In this document: positions 43,465 to 52,579 of the stretch, piece by piece | Position numbering within the stretch: position 1 is the stretch's first letter | Layout of the letters: the number at the start of each line of letters is the position of its first letter | DNA from: Strigamia acuminata | Lineage: Eukaryota > Arthropoda > Chilopoda > Geophilomorpha > Linotaeniidae | Direction of reading: 5' to 3' | NCBI GenBank assembly: GCA_949358305.1 | Contig: OX442314.1 | Location: 33,041,608 to 33,105,607 of the forward strand | DNA length: 64,000 nucleotides | Position numbers and translations under genes: made by a program | Notes under the pieces: generated by a model | Told to the model about the DNA's origin: nothing | The model's input: only the letters and a program-made list of their open reading frames with translations | Databases searched by the model: none

Positions 43465-43640
43465 TTTGATGGTGCTCTACAACTTTGTAATTGACTTTTT
43501 TGCTCTAACCTGATTGGTTTAGAAGTTAGCAAGTGAATGACCTTCAAAATGGCCTTTAAGGTCAAATTTGATGACATCATTGGATTGCTCTCACCCAACT
43601 TCCTACACAATCGCTTCATCAAAATTGACTTACATTGTGT
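43465..43640. repeat. Dispersed repeat, copy 1
   Basis: GATGGTGCTCTACAACTTT, TTTTTTGCTCTAAC and the following ~100 bases recur at 47205-47350 with moderate divergence. Probably a MITE or SINE-like element; ends not defined. Confidence 0.5.
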
Positions 43641-44230
43641 ATAGCTCTGAATGTGTATAATGGTGTTAGACGTTCGTTTGGGCCCGGAAATAATTTTCAG
43701 GGTCAGGAAATATTTCTAAGAATTCTTCAACGCTGAATATGTATATGTACACTGCAATATATGCAATAAATGCATATTTTAGATATATGAAATATAATAT
43801 GTTGACAGTCGCGGCAATCACGAATCGATCTGCAGTAGTAACATCATTTCTGTCTTGATGCATGGATGCAATCATACAATTTAAAGCATCAATATAAAAG
43901 CCTTTTACCAAAAACTTGTAAAGAATTGTAAATATAAAGTTGTACATGGCGGTTTCTGTTTGACAACCAGATAAGAACTCCACAACTTGGGTGGGAAAAG
44001 GGGTGCAGACCGTAACCCATTTTGCTGCACTTTACCAAAAACATAATTTTTTTCCCACCATTGCAACAAACCTCTTGTACCTGCACCAAACTGGGGTTTC
44101 AATTGCTGGTACGTCTGCTTAATTTTGTTTGCTGGCAGCAACGACAGAGCCGAGAGCTGTCCACGAGCATATCACCAGTGCACGTCGGTACGACGTCGTC
44201 TGGAAAACCGTCACGTTACCAAAACGTATA
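43640..44230. other. No gene recognised
   Basis: AT-rich intergenic DNA before the TATA box of paralog B. Short open frames on the minus strand (43666-44141) have no recognisable homology. Confidence 0.35.
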
Positions 44231-44238
44231 TCTTGCGA

Positions 44239-44246
44239 TATATAAG
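44239..44246 (+). promoter_or_regulatory. TATA box of paralog B
   Basis: TATATAAG lies 63 bases upstream of the ATG at 44309. The aligned position in paralog A is TTTATACAAAG at ~37091. Confidence 0.55.
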
Positions 44247-44308
44247 GCGATACAACATTGTATTTACTTTCATATCGTTTCAATTCGAATCAAATCTAAC
44301 AACTCACG

Positions 44309-46315
44309 ATGCAATTCGTTTTGGACGTGCCGAGTCTCCAACAAATGTTATTCATTAAAACCGCAGTTGCTTTGTGGAAGCACCACCCGATCGCGTGAGA
44401 AGAAACAATGCTATGCGGGAAACAATGGTTAGAAGTCGAAAACGGTGTTTGCGAGCAAATAGATGACTTGATTATTCCTGTAGTATTTAAACCTCAGTTA
44501 CGCGCAATGATCGAACATGTTGGCAGGGAACTGCGCGAATGGTTCAAACAGTTAAGGACACGCGTTTTCGATGGTCTTTCGGAACCGTTGATGAAATCTC
44601 TGACGGAATGCACGCAATGGACGATGCACGGGAAATTAAACGCAACGGAAACAGCGCGAGTTCTTTCGAGATTAGAAAGTTTGACGATCAAAGCCCGATT
44701 CGACATTGCCTGCATGTTTGCCATCGCGGACGAAGTCGAGCATCTCTGGAAAGCATTTACCGACTCTGACGAGGAAAAGACACCGGTGCAAAGTTCGATG
44801 TATAACTTTTGGAAAACCGTTTCATTCAATGTCGATTCACCTCAAATTACCGACGACATGAAATCCGAAGTGTTTTTAAAGAGCGTTGACGAACGAAACC
44901 AAAGTGCAGTCGAATATCTATGGTCGATAATGCGCGAGAGTGAACGAACTGCATTGGTCGCCAAACTTGCGTGGGAAGGAAGCGAATTTGAGCGGTTTGT
45001 CGAGCTGATAATAGGCGATTACATGTTCAATAACGGTGAAGGATCTAGTGGAATCGGCATCATGTGTTTTCTGCTTTCACAGATGACTAAAAAACAAGTG
45101 AGCGCCATGATAGAGTCGCCATTCGGACATAATCTTTGTTTATCATTGGCTTTCGACGTTATGACCGTGGATTTGTTTATGCCATGTGTACGTCAGATTT
45201 TGAATACAATTTCCGGTTATTTCTTCTATGAATTAATTCTGGGCCTGAGTGAAGCGTCTGAGCTGACTATTTGCTTCCATTTACGTAGGATTGAGCGATG
45301 TTTTACACATTTATGGTCGGAAGCTCCGTCCTATCTCAGGAGTTACGTCAAGGGTCATAAATTAGTGTTGGTTGTAACTAAATTGGTCATGTACGAGGAT
45401 TCAGTTAATTTAAATTTGCTGCTCAACGGTTTGGACATTGAACAAAGGAGGAGAGTCTTGTCCAAGTGTCTGAGCTTGCTTCTTGCGGAGGAGTATTCGT
45501 TGAATTGGGATTTCGTCGAGAGCGTGGCCAAGAAGTACATCACTACGAGCGAGGAAATGACGACTTTTAAAAAGAGTTGTTGTAAGATGGCTTATGCAGT
45601 TTGTAGCGCTTTAAGCGTGAGCAAAAGTAAGTGGCTAATGGTTGAACAATTTCTAAGTTTTTGTTTTGGTAATAACGAAACGAACAAAGACAAGTTCGTG
45701 ACAGGTTTTGGGCTTTATTATTACACGAGAGATGTCCCGAATCAACCAAGCTTCATGGATCAACTGCTTTGGCCAAAACTGCAAAGTTACTTCTTTGCGG
45801 AGAACGAAAATGAACAATTGTCTGCAATGACATGTCGCACGTATTTGTTATCCAAGGATTTGACGAATGTAGATTTTCTGTTTACGGCGAAGACAGTGGT
45901 AGAGATAAGACGAATTTTATCTTTTAGTTTTGCTCAAGTCGTTAGTTTGATTGGTAGCTCGGAGACATTAGATTTTATCGAAGAAGTTGCGACAAAGTAT
46001 ATTACGATGGAAGAAGAATTGGATTCTTTTAAGGAATTTTGCTCTCGTTTTGCGTACCAAGTTTGCGTTGGTATTTATGATGTTGGAGATGAAGATGAGC
46101 GGCCATTGATAGACAACTATTTGGATTTTTGTTTTAAAAATCCTCGGGAGCTTAGCGAATTTAAAAGTACTTTGGCGTTTGATTTTTTCGCACGGACCGA
46201 TTTTTCTGACGACGATGTCGATTACGATGACGAATTGGTTCACGAGATGCTCACTTGGTGCGGCTTCTCCGCTGATGAAATCACGGATTTTCTTGCTACT
46301 TATGCGACAAGATGA
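44309..46315 (+). pseudogene. Unknown helical protein, paralog B, with early in-frame TGA
   Basis: Copy of the gene at 37151. From the conserved ATG 44309 the frame reads 29 codons that match paralog A, then meets TGA at 44396-44398 where A has TGG (Trp). The frame then stays open for 639 codons to 46315. Translation from the next ATG (44408) would give 635 residues lacking the N-terminal ~33. So it is either a recent nonsense allele, a shortened protein or a readthrough product. The long intact remainder argues against old decay. A ~210-bp stretch (44577-44790) is almost identical to paralog A while the rest is clearly diverged, suggesting gene conversion. Confidence 0.65.
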
Positions 46316-46656
46316 ATCGTACGATGAAATATCAAAATTAGGAAAAAATAAGAAAGAGGACAACTATACACAGACGGTGAATCCTTTCAAAGTTTGCGAG
46401 TCGCTAAAACAGTTTGTAAAGAAATAGTAAAGGTGATGGAAAAGTTTATTTTTTTAAAAAAATGATTTGATTGAATTTAATTTGATGTAAATTTTTTTTA
46501 TCAAATTTTTGAAAAATTTGCATTTTGCAATTAAAACACCTGCGCGGCTATGAGGGGATTTACAGTAGTTATTTGGGTTTATCTGTCACGAACTCAACAT
46601 GATTAAACATTGTGGAAAGTTTAAGAAAATTACTTGAATTTTGACCCTGAACTTGA

Positions 46657-46913
46657 ACTTGACTAGCAACAGTTTTGTCTTCAAGAGTAGAGTCAATTCA
46701 AAAGTCTTCAGAGTTTACTCCACCATTGACTATTCTGGCTGCAAATGCGCTAAAGTTTTCTCCCTTTCGTTGTTCAGTCTTGTAAAATTTCTCTATTTGA
46801 GTGCCACGAAGTAACTTTTGAAACTCTGTGACTGGTATGGTCTTTGCCAAGGTAACCTGGAGATGCTGATATCCAGTCACAGTGTCACCGGTCACCGTGT
46901 CCACATTGGCACT
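46657..46913 (-). CDS. Possible terminal exon of an unknown gene
   Basis: On the minus strand an acceptor-like TTTTCTCAAAACTTTTCAG (contributed by the adjacent MITE end) leads into an open frame of ~70 codons ending near 46698. The peptide has a VTGDTVTGYQHLQVTLAKT stretch and a charged middle. Not recognised and no partner exon found; it may be transposon-derived. Confidence 0.2.
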
Positions 46914-47169
46914 GAAAAGTTTTGAGAAAAAAAGGTCTGAAACATTAGATTACTCAGCATTGTAACTCAGCTTTGTAACCTAAAACTATTGAGGCAACCA
47001 AGCTAATCCTCAATTAGGACCATTTATTGGGTCATACTTGTAAGTGAAGAGAGAAAACACAAAAGAAAGGAAAAAATTTATTTTGGAAATACATTCCAAC
47101 ATGATAGTTTTAGGTTACAAAGCTGAGTAGACAAACATTTCAAACCTTTTTTTCTCAAAACCTTTCAGT
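46911..47169. mobile_element. 259-bp MITE with ~70-bp inverted ends
   Basis: The ends are ACTGAAAAGTTTTGAG... at 46911 and its complement ...CTCAAAACCTTTCAGT at 47169. The inverted repeats continue through CTCAGC and TTTGTAACCTAAAACTAT, with a 13-bp insertion in the left arm. The interior has no coding capacity. A target duplication is not evident. Confidence 0.7.
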
Positions 47170-47204
47170 AAGAGATAATTTTTTTAAGAACAGTTCTAGA
47201 CTAA

Positions 47205-47350
47205 TTGGATGGTGCTCTACAACTTTCTAATTCACTTTTTTGCTCTAACTGTCACGGTTCTCGAGTTACAATATGGATGACCTTGAAGATGACCTCAGAG
47301 GTCAAATTGGATGTCATAATTGGATTTCCCCCGACATACTATACCCTTAC
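47205..47350. repeat. Dispersed repeat, copy 2
   Basis: Homologous to 43465-43640, followed by CACCCTGTATAGAG at 47401, where the duplicated promoter block begins. Confidence 0.5.
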
Positions 47351-47404
47351 AATCATCATCTGAAACGTGGAAATTATTTACTGTGAACCAGACTTTCTGC
47401 ACCA

Positions 47405-47660
47405 CCCTGTATAGAGAATGCAAAGAAATAAAATAAAAAATTGTGCTTACGTGGCTCGTTCCTCCGTTTATCGCTTAAACCGTCCTGGAAATAATTTGTT
47501 ATCGTGGGGTTTCAACAGTTTTCAACCGAGCCTAAACACGGTAAGTTGGTTTTGTTGGAGTTTTTTTATGAACGTTTTCGAGAGTATTCGATTTGAGCGG
47601 GATACGAAGATATGTCGCACATGCGCAATGATTCTCCATAGCTGAAGAAGAAGCTCGTTG
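47405..47660. repeat. Duplicate of the TFIIB-like promoter region
   Basis: Matches 55995-56275 closely (GAGAATGCAAAGAAATAAAA, GGAAATAATTTGTTATCGTG, ATAGCTGAAGAAGAAGCTCG). Here the TATA sequence is degraded (TGTATAGAG) and no TFIIB-like coding follows. The plus strand contains a GT-ended open stretch (ARSSVYRLNRPGNN...) that could be a first exon with a basic presequence, in both copies. Confidence 0.6.
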
Positions 47661-47869
47661 TTATATACGAGTAGTTACTTTGGTTTGTCGGTTCGTTGTT
47701 GCGGCGATTTATTCGTGCTCGCCGCTTTTGTTCATTTGTTTTCATGTTTTATGCTCGAGTCTTGATGAAAATGGTTTGAATTACGATTTAATTTCGTGTC
47801 ACTATCTCGAGTGTGTTTCGGTATTTATTAATTACGGATTTTTTCTCCTTGTTCTTTCATCGCCAGCCA

Positions 47870-48560
47870 TTTGAATTGCATCATGATATCGTAGTCGCCA
47901 TTTTGTACAACTTGTATTATTATTATTACCGGTAAATCTTGTTTTGGGAACACAATATGAATTTGTGAAATCATTTATTTTCAATTTTTTTGTTGTTGCC
48001 AATTTTTGGGTCGTTGCTGCACGAATTCCGCTCTAGATTCCATGTTATCACTTCTTTTGGGGCTTTCTATTCCTCTTTTTCGCTTTCTTAATTTAGACTA
48101 CTGTAAGACTGCACTCAAATGAAATGAGTGTAGCATTTACCAAACAGAATAGTGTTTACATGATTTTGGTATGGAAAGACTGCATTCAAATCAAATGGCG
48201 CCGACGCATTGAAATATAATGAACACAATGCAGTGCAGCTCGCCAATGGAAACAATTTGGAACATGGTGCATATGTTGTGAGAGTGGATAGATACAACAT
48301 GGCAAGTGAAGAAAGTTTATGCCAACTTGTGATTAAATTCCAACATAAATTATCTGCTGGAATTTATTAAGATCCTGAACAGTCTTAAAGCAGTCTATTT
48401 CCACCTGTCTGTGTAAAATTAACATTTATTCAATAAAATTCAAAGATATAAACTTTAAAATCACATGTAAAATCAAGAGAGTTGAAAGGGGGAAATTTGC
48501 GCAAATGTAACGGTAACGATAACGTAGGTATAAAAAATGTAACGATAACGGTTGGTAACT
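47870..48560. repeat. Intergenic DNA duplicated from ~42.95-43.25 kb
   Basis: TTTTGTACAAC, TTGGGTC(T/G)TTGCTGCAC and GTAAGACTGCA-TCAAAT blocks occur in the same order at 42985-43215 and 47895-48210. No gene is seen. Confidence 0.45.
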
Positions 48561-48883
48561 AGTCACTTTTTTTTGCCAAGTAACGGTAACTAGTTACCAA
48601 ATTCCAGTAACACTGATAATTAATTATAACAAGAACGTTCTGCCAGTTGTCGTTGCGCTTTGATTTTAAGAATTCACCGCTGATACTTTGGTATTTGAAG
48701 CTCTTTTGGATGTGTTTGGATTTGGACATACAAAGGCAGAAAATATCAAATACTTTAGCAAAAGTGTACACTTTTGAAGCCCAGTGTTTATTGCAATGGG
48801 AAATACATTGAACAGAATAATACAAAAAAAATTAGCAGGAATGTTTATACCTGTAGTTTGGAAATTGTTTTGTTTCATTTTAT

Positions 48884-49561
48884 TTACAATTTTTGCATTT
48901 TTCCCAGCAGCCTTCTATTCTCCAGTTCTGCTTCGTTTCTTAAAAGTTTATATTTTACGCTGTTGTCGTAGTGTTCTTTTGGCGTAAGATAGTTTTCGTG
49001 GTTTTTCACATACTGTTGTAATTTTGGCAAAACCATATCGTACGCTTCGATGATTTCTAACGTCTTGTGAGCGCCTGTGATGACTATTTTACCTGATTCA
49101 AACGCCAAAATTACAACACAAGGTTTCCGCAATCGATAAGCTAAGCCACAAAATGTTTCTGGTTGGTAACTAATCTCCGCGAGGTCGCCAGTAGGTGTCT
49201 CACATGGGGGATACAACTGTAATATCTCTAACTTAATTTTTCCTTTGAGATCAGCACTTGCCACTATATTTTGGATTTGGAATTTGCAAAGTTTCACTTC
49301 ATATCCTATTCTTTGAACAATTCTCGCGAATCTTTTCACGGCAGTTCGCGCCAGCTCTTCAGTTTTTGCACCAATACAGACGAGTTTACCAGTACTAAAA
49401 ATAAGTGCTGTAGTTTTTGGTTTTCGGATACGCATTACTACGGCCGGAAATCTTTTTTGGTTGTACTCGCAGTTTCGTGCCTTCATAGTGACCTTTTCTA
49501 AATCTAATTTGCAATTCATCTGTGCTGTGGCCACAATATATTGAATGTACACCCAAATCAA
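48884..49561 (-). CDS. TATA-binding protein paralog (TBP-like core, 225 aa)
   Basis: General transcription factor paralog. Both TBP repeats are present: IVATAQMNCKLDLEKV...KRFPAVVMRI...TTALIFSTGK, and IVASADLKGKIKLE...PETFCGLAYRL...VILAFESGK. The four phenylalanines that kink TATA DNA are kept (residues 38, 55, 137, 154). A few extra residues sit between the repeats, and after the core there is a ~45-residue charged tail (HYDNSVKYKLLRNEAELENRR). There is no long N-terminal Gln-rich domain. The start is uncertain: the frame opens at TTG 49561, four bases from a Copia LTR, and beyond the insertion an in-frame TGA lies just upstream, so a spliced or lost 5' exon is likely. The first ATG (Met15) would cut the first strand. 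Confidence 0.85.
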   Translation of the reverse strand: MIWVYIQYIVATAQMNCKLDLEKVTMKARNCEYNQKRFPAVVMRIRKPKTTALIFSTGKLVCIGAKTEELARTAVKRFARIVQRIGYEVKLCKFQIQNIVASADLKGKIKLEILQLYPPCETPTGDLAEISYQPETFCGLAYRLRKPCVVILAFESGKIVITGAHKTLEIIEAYDMVLPKLQQYVKNHENYLTPKEHYDNSVKYKLLRNEAELENRRLLGKMQKL

Positions 49562-49564
49562 AAA

Positions 49565-49748
49565 TGTGAGATGATATAATGCAGTCAGAACTAGTTAGTG
49601 TTTGTTACGACACTAGAGCGCAGTGTCTGTTGTTTGTTTCGTTACTAAGTGACTACGCATTCTGTCGTCTGCTTGTAATGGTTTACACGCTTTGATTAAA
49701 TCTGTTCATTTATCAAAACACGAATGTAAGATCCAAATACATTTCACA
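49565..49748 (+). repeat. Copia 5' LTR
   Basis: 184 bp, starts TGTGAGATG and ends TTTCACA, with terminal TGTGA/TCACA inversion. Preceded by target duplication AAAAA. Confidence 0.95.
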
Positions 49749-49750
49749 AG

Positions 49751-49766
49751 TGGTAGCAGAGTACGG
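49751..49766 (+). promoter_or_regulatory. Primer binding site, initiator tRNA-Met
   Basis: TGGTAGCAGAGTACGG begins two bases after the LTR. The first 11 bases are the reverse complement of the animal initiator tRNA-Met 3' end including CCA, the primer expected for Copia. Confidence 0.85.
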
Positions 49767-49931
49767 TTGATTTGTAGCATTTGTGGGCGAGTTTTGAGTG
49801 AAAATTAATCGATGGCGAGCGCAGACAGAAGAGTGTAAAGCGCGTGACCGTGAGTACGATAATTGGCTCAAACCTGTTCTTTCCTTGCCGAGCGTGCCAA
49901 CTGGACGTTGATAAGTCGATAAAACGACAAG

Positions 49932-52130
49932 ATGGCGGAGGAACCGAAAGGGGCGAATGCCAACCGAATACCATTGCTGGATGAAACGAATTACGTGATA
50001 TGGAGTACGTTGATGGAGGCAGTGCTGGATTCCAAAGGTCTGTGGGAGCCGGTCATCAGGAAGGACGAACCGAATGCACAACCTGCGGCGGCGTGGCAGA
50101 AATGGAAGAGACATAATGCCACTGCACTGAGCCTCATCATGACGACGCTGTCACCTGACCAGGTGGGACTACACGTTGGTACAAAGAAAGCCAAGGTGTT
50201 ATGGAACGACCTGGCATTGCACCACGGAGGAAACGTGCAGCACAGACAGGTGGACATAGGTCACGAGCTAACCAGCGCCAAAATGGGCCGGAATGAGCTG
50301 GTGGGAGAGTACATCAACAGAATCGTCGCCATAAGCAAGAGGTCAGCGGCGGCGGGGCGACCGATAGCCGAGAGTGAGGTGATGTACTATTTGGTACACG
50401 GACTGACCAACAAATATTCGAGCATCGCTGAGACTTTTCAAGCGCAAAGAGACATGCGACTAGTCGACTTGAGACGCACACTGGAGGTGCGAGAGCGATG
50501 GGCAACGGATAAAGCAAAAGACGGACCCGTATTTAATGAAGAGGAAGCCTACAAGGCACGTGCGCGCGGTGGCAAACGCGACAAGATCGTTAAATGCTAC
50601 GAGTGTGGAAAAATGGGCCACTTTGCCAGGGATTGCCGAAGTAAACGTACGGGAGATGCTACTTCGAGCGCCAGTAACACCAAGGGAAACGGTGGATGTT
50701 ACAACTGCGGAAAGCCGGGACACTTCGCACGCAATTGCAAGAATAAAGCGACGGGTGGACATGACGCTCAACGGGGACGCAATACGGCGAATTACGCCAA
50801 ACAGGAGGAGCGAAAAGAGGAACAAGGGGAACTTTTTTACGCACGAACGGATAGGACCTACGCTTTTCATACAAAGCATTCGACCAATTCGCTGGGGCCA
50901 CAGGAATGGTTGTTGGACTCTGGCGCGACTGTTCACATGACATCGCATCGGGAATTTCTGACAAACTTCGAGCACGAGGAAGGAGTAGTGCACCTTGCCG
51001 AGGACCAAGTGTCGAGCAAGTCGACAGGAAAGGGCATGGTCACACTTTGGAGTAAATTGCCAACGGGGAACGTGAAATTGGAAATGGGGAATGTTGTACA
51101 TGTTCCAAAGTTGCGGGAAAATTTGGTTTCTGTATACGAATTAGCGCAACGAGGATTCAAAGTGATTTTTGATGACACACGGGCAATTGTGACGAACAAG
51201 CAAAACATGATTCTGGCCACGGCACAGAAAAGAGACCGGATGTACGTTTTGGATGCGATAACGTGCGTGCACAGCGAGGAAGTCGACGCATATGTTGTCA
51301 AAGAAGCACCGACGTCTCACAATCAAACCAATGACGAGCCAAAAAGACTAGAAAGAGTTTTATGGCACAGACGTTTGGGACACGCAAGCAACCAAAAGCT
51401 TGAGCAGGTACGAGACGGAAAACTCGTTTTGGGGGTGAATTTTGGGCCAGAAAAATTACCGCCATGCAGGGCATGCGTTGAGGGGCGGCAACCCAGAAAG
51501 GCGTTTAAGCGCATAACGGGACCGACAACAAAACGCCCTTTGGAGCTATGGTACGTAGATTTATGTGGGCCATTAGCATGGGGATATGATGGCAGTTATT
51601 ACGCTTTGGTGATTGTCGATGATTTCACCAAATACGTGTATTTTTCTGCAATTCGGGAGAAAAGTGATGCTTTTGAAGAGATTGAAAAGCACAGAGCTAG
51701 AGAGGAAAGGTCGACAGGACTAAAATTGCAAAGAATAAGGACGGATAATGGCGGAGAATTCGTCAATGAACGATCGAAAGAGATTTATCTTAAATGTGGA
51801 ATTAAGCACGAGAAGACAGTGCCATTCTCACCGAAGAGCAACGGAGTCGTCGAAAGATATAATCGGACCATTGTTGAAAAGACAAGAACAATGCTCAAGT
51901 GGTCACTTTTACCAGACGGTTTTTGGCCGGAAGCGATGGCGACAGCCGTGTATATAATCAACCGAATTCCGACTTCTGCCAATCCGAAGACGACGCCATA
52001 TGAGGCGAGATATAACAGGAAGCCATCCGGGATGCACTTACGCGTTTTTGGATGCGCAGCGTACAGGCACATACCCAAACATATGCGAAAGAAATTGGAC
52101 CCAGTCTCCAAACCGGGTATCGTAGTGTAA
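49932..52130 (+). CDS. gag-pol: Copia Gag-Pol, 5' part (Gag, protease, integrase)
   Basis: One open frame from ATG 49932 fuses Gag and Pol, as in Copia. Gag has two CCHC knuckles, CYECGKMGHFARDC and CYNCGKPGHFARNC (about residues 222-235 and 256-269). The protease has WLLDSGATVHM. The integrase has HRRLGH...CRAC (HHCC) then the DDE core: Asp in YVDLCGP, Asp in RTDNGGEF, Glu in GVVERYNR. True coding ends near 52120, where a MITE begins; the last residues before the stop at 52128-52130 come from the insert. Confidence 0.92.
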   Translation: MAEEPKGANANRIPLLDETNYVIWSTLMEAVLDSKGLWEPVIRKDEPNAQPAAAWQKWKRHNATALSLIMTTLSPDQVGLHVGTKKAKVLWNDLALHHGGNVQHRQVDIGHELTSAKMGRNELVGEYINRIVAISKRSAAAGRPIAESEVMYYLVHGLTNKYSSIAETFQAQRDMRLVDLRRTLEVRERWATDKAKDGPVFNEEEAYKARARGGKRDKIVKCYECGKMGHFARDCRSKRTGDATSSASNTKGNGGCYNCGKPGHFARNCKNKATGGHDAQRGRNTANYAKQEERKEEQGELFYARTDRTYAFHTKHSTNSLGPQEWLLDSGATVHMTSHREFLTNFEHEEGVVHLAEDQVSSKSTGKGMVTLWSKLPTGNVKLEMGNVVHVPKLRENLVSVYELAQRGFKVIFDDTRAIVTNKQNMILATAQKRDRMYVLDAITCVHSEEVDAYVVKEAPTSHNQTNDEPKRLERVLWHRRLGHASNQKLEQVRDGKLVLGVNFGPEKLPPCRACVEGRQPRKAFKRITGPTTKRPLELWYVDLCGPLAWGYDGSYYALVIVDDFTKYVYFSAIREKSDAFEEIEKHRAREERSTGLKLQRIRTDNGGEFVNERSKEIYLKCGIKHEKTVPFSPKSNGVVERYNRTIVEKTRTMLKWSLLPDGFWPEAMATAVYIINRIPTSANPKTTPYEARYNRKPSGMHLRVFGCAAYRHIPKHMRKKLDPVSKPGIVV

Positions 52131-52579
52131 GAAGGGATAGTGGTCTCACTCCGTCAGTTCCCTGATTCGCCACGGTGGCGCTGCTTTACACAGACAGACT
52201 ACTACAGCATAGAAATGCATGCTGAACTAGGTCAAAACCACTCATTTTGATTGTTTTAAGCATCAGTAGTAAAAATAATTTAAAAAATAATTTAAAAATA
52301 AAATAATATAAATAATAAAATAATAAAAATAAAAAAATAATTAAAAAAATTTTTTTTAAATTAATTTTATTCATTTTTTTACCAAATTAATGTTTGGTCG
52401 TCTAAAATATGTGTGCAATAATTATTTTTATTTCTGATGCTTAAAACAATCAAAATGAGTGGTTTTGACCTAGTTCAGCATGCATTTCTATGCTGTAGTA
52501 GTCTGTCTGTGTAAAGCAGCGCCACCGTGGCGAATCAGGGAACTGACGGAGTGAGACCACTATCCCTTCTTACACTATG
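52121..52579. mobile_element. Foldback MITE inside Copia pol
   Basis: 459 bp with ~146-bp terminal inverted repeats (52121-52266 and 52434-52579) that differ only at the second base (CG versus CA TAGTGTAAGAAGGG). Between them lies an AT-only-like spacer. It is flanked by 8-bp direct repeats CCGGGTAT (52113-52120 and 52580-52587), so the TSD is 8 bp, as for hAT or P-type elements. Both boundaries fall inside one Pol codon run, and Pol resumes in frame once the insert and one TSD are discounted. Confidence 0.9.
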
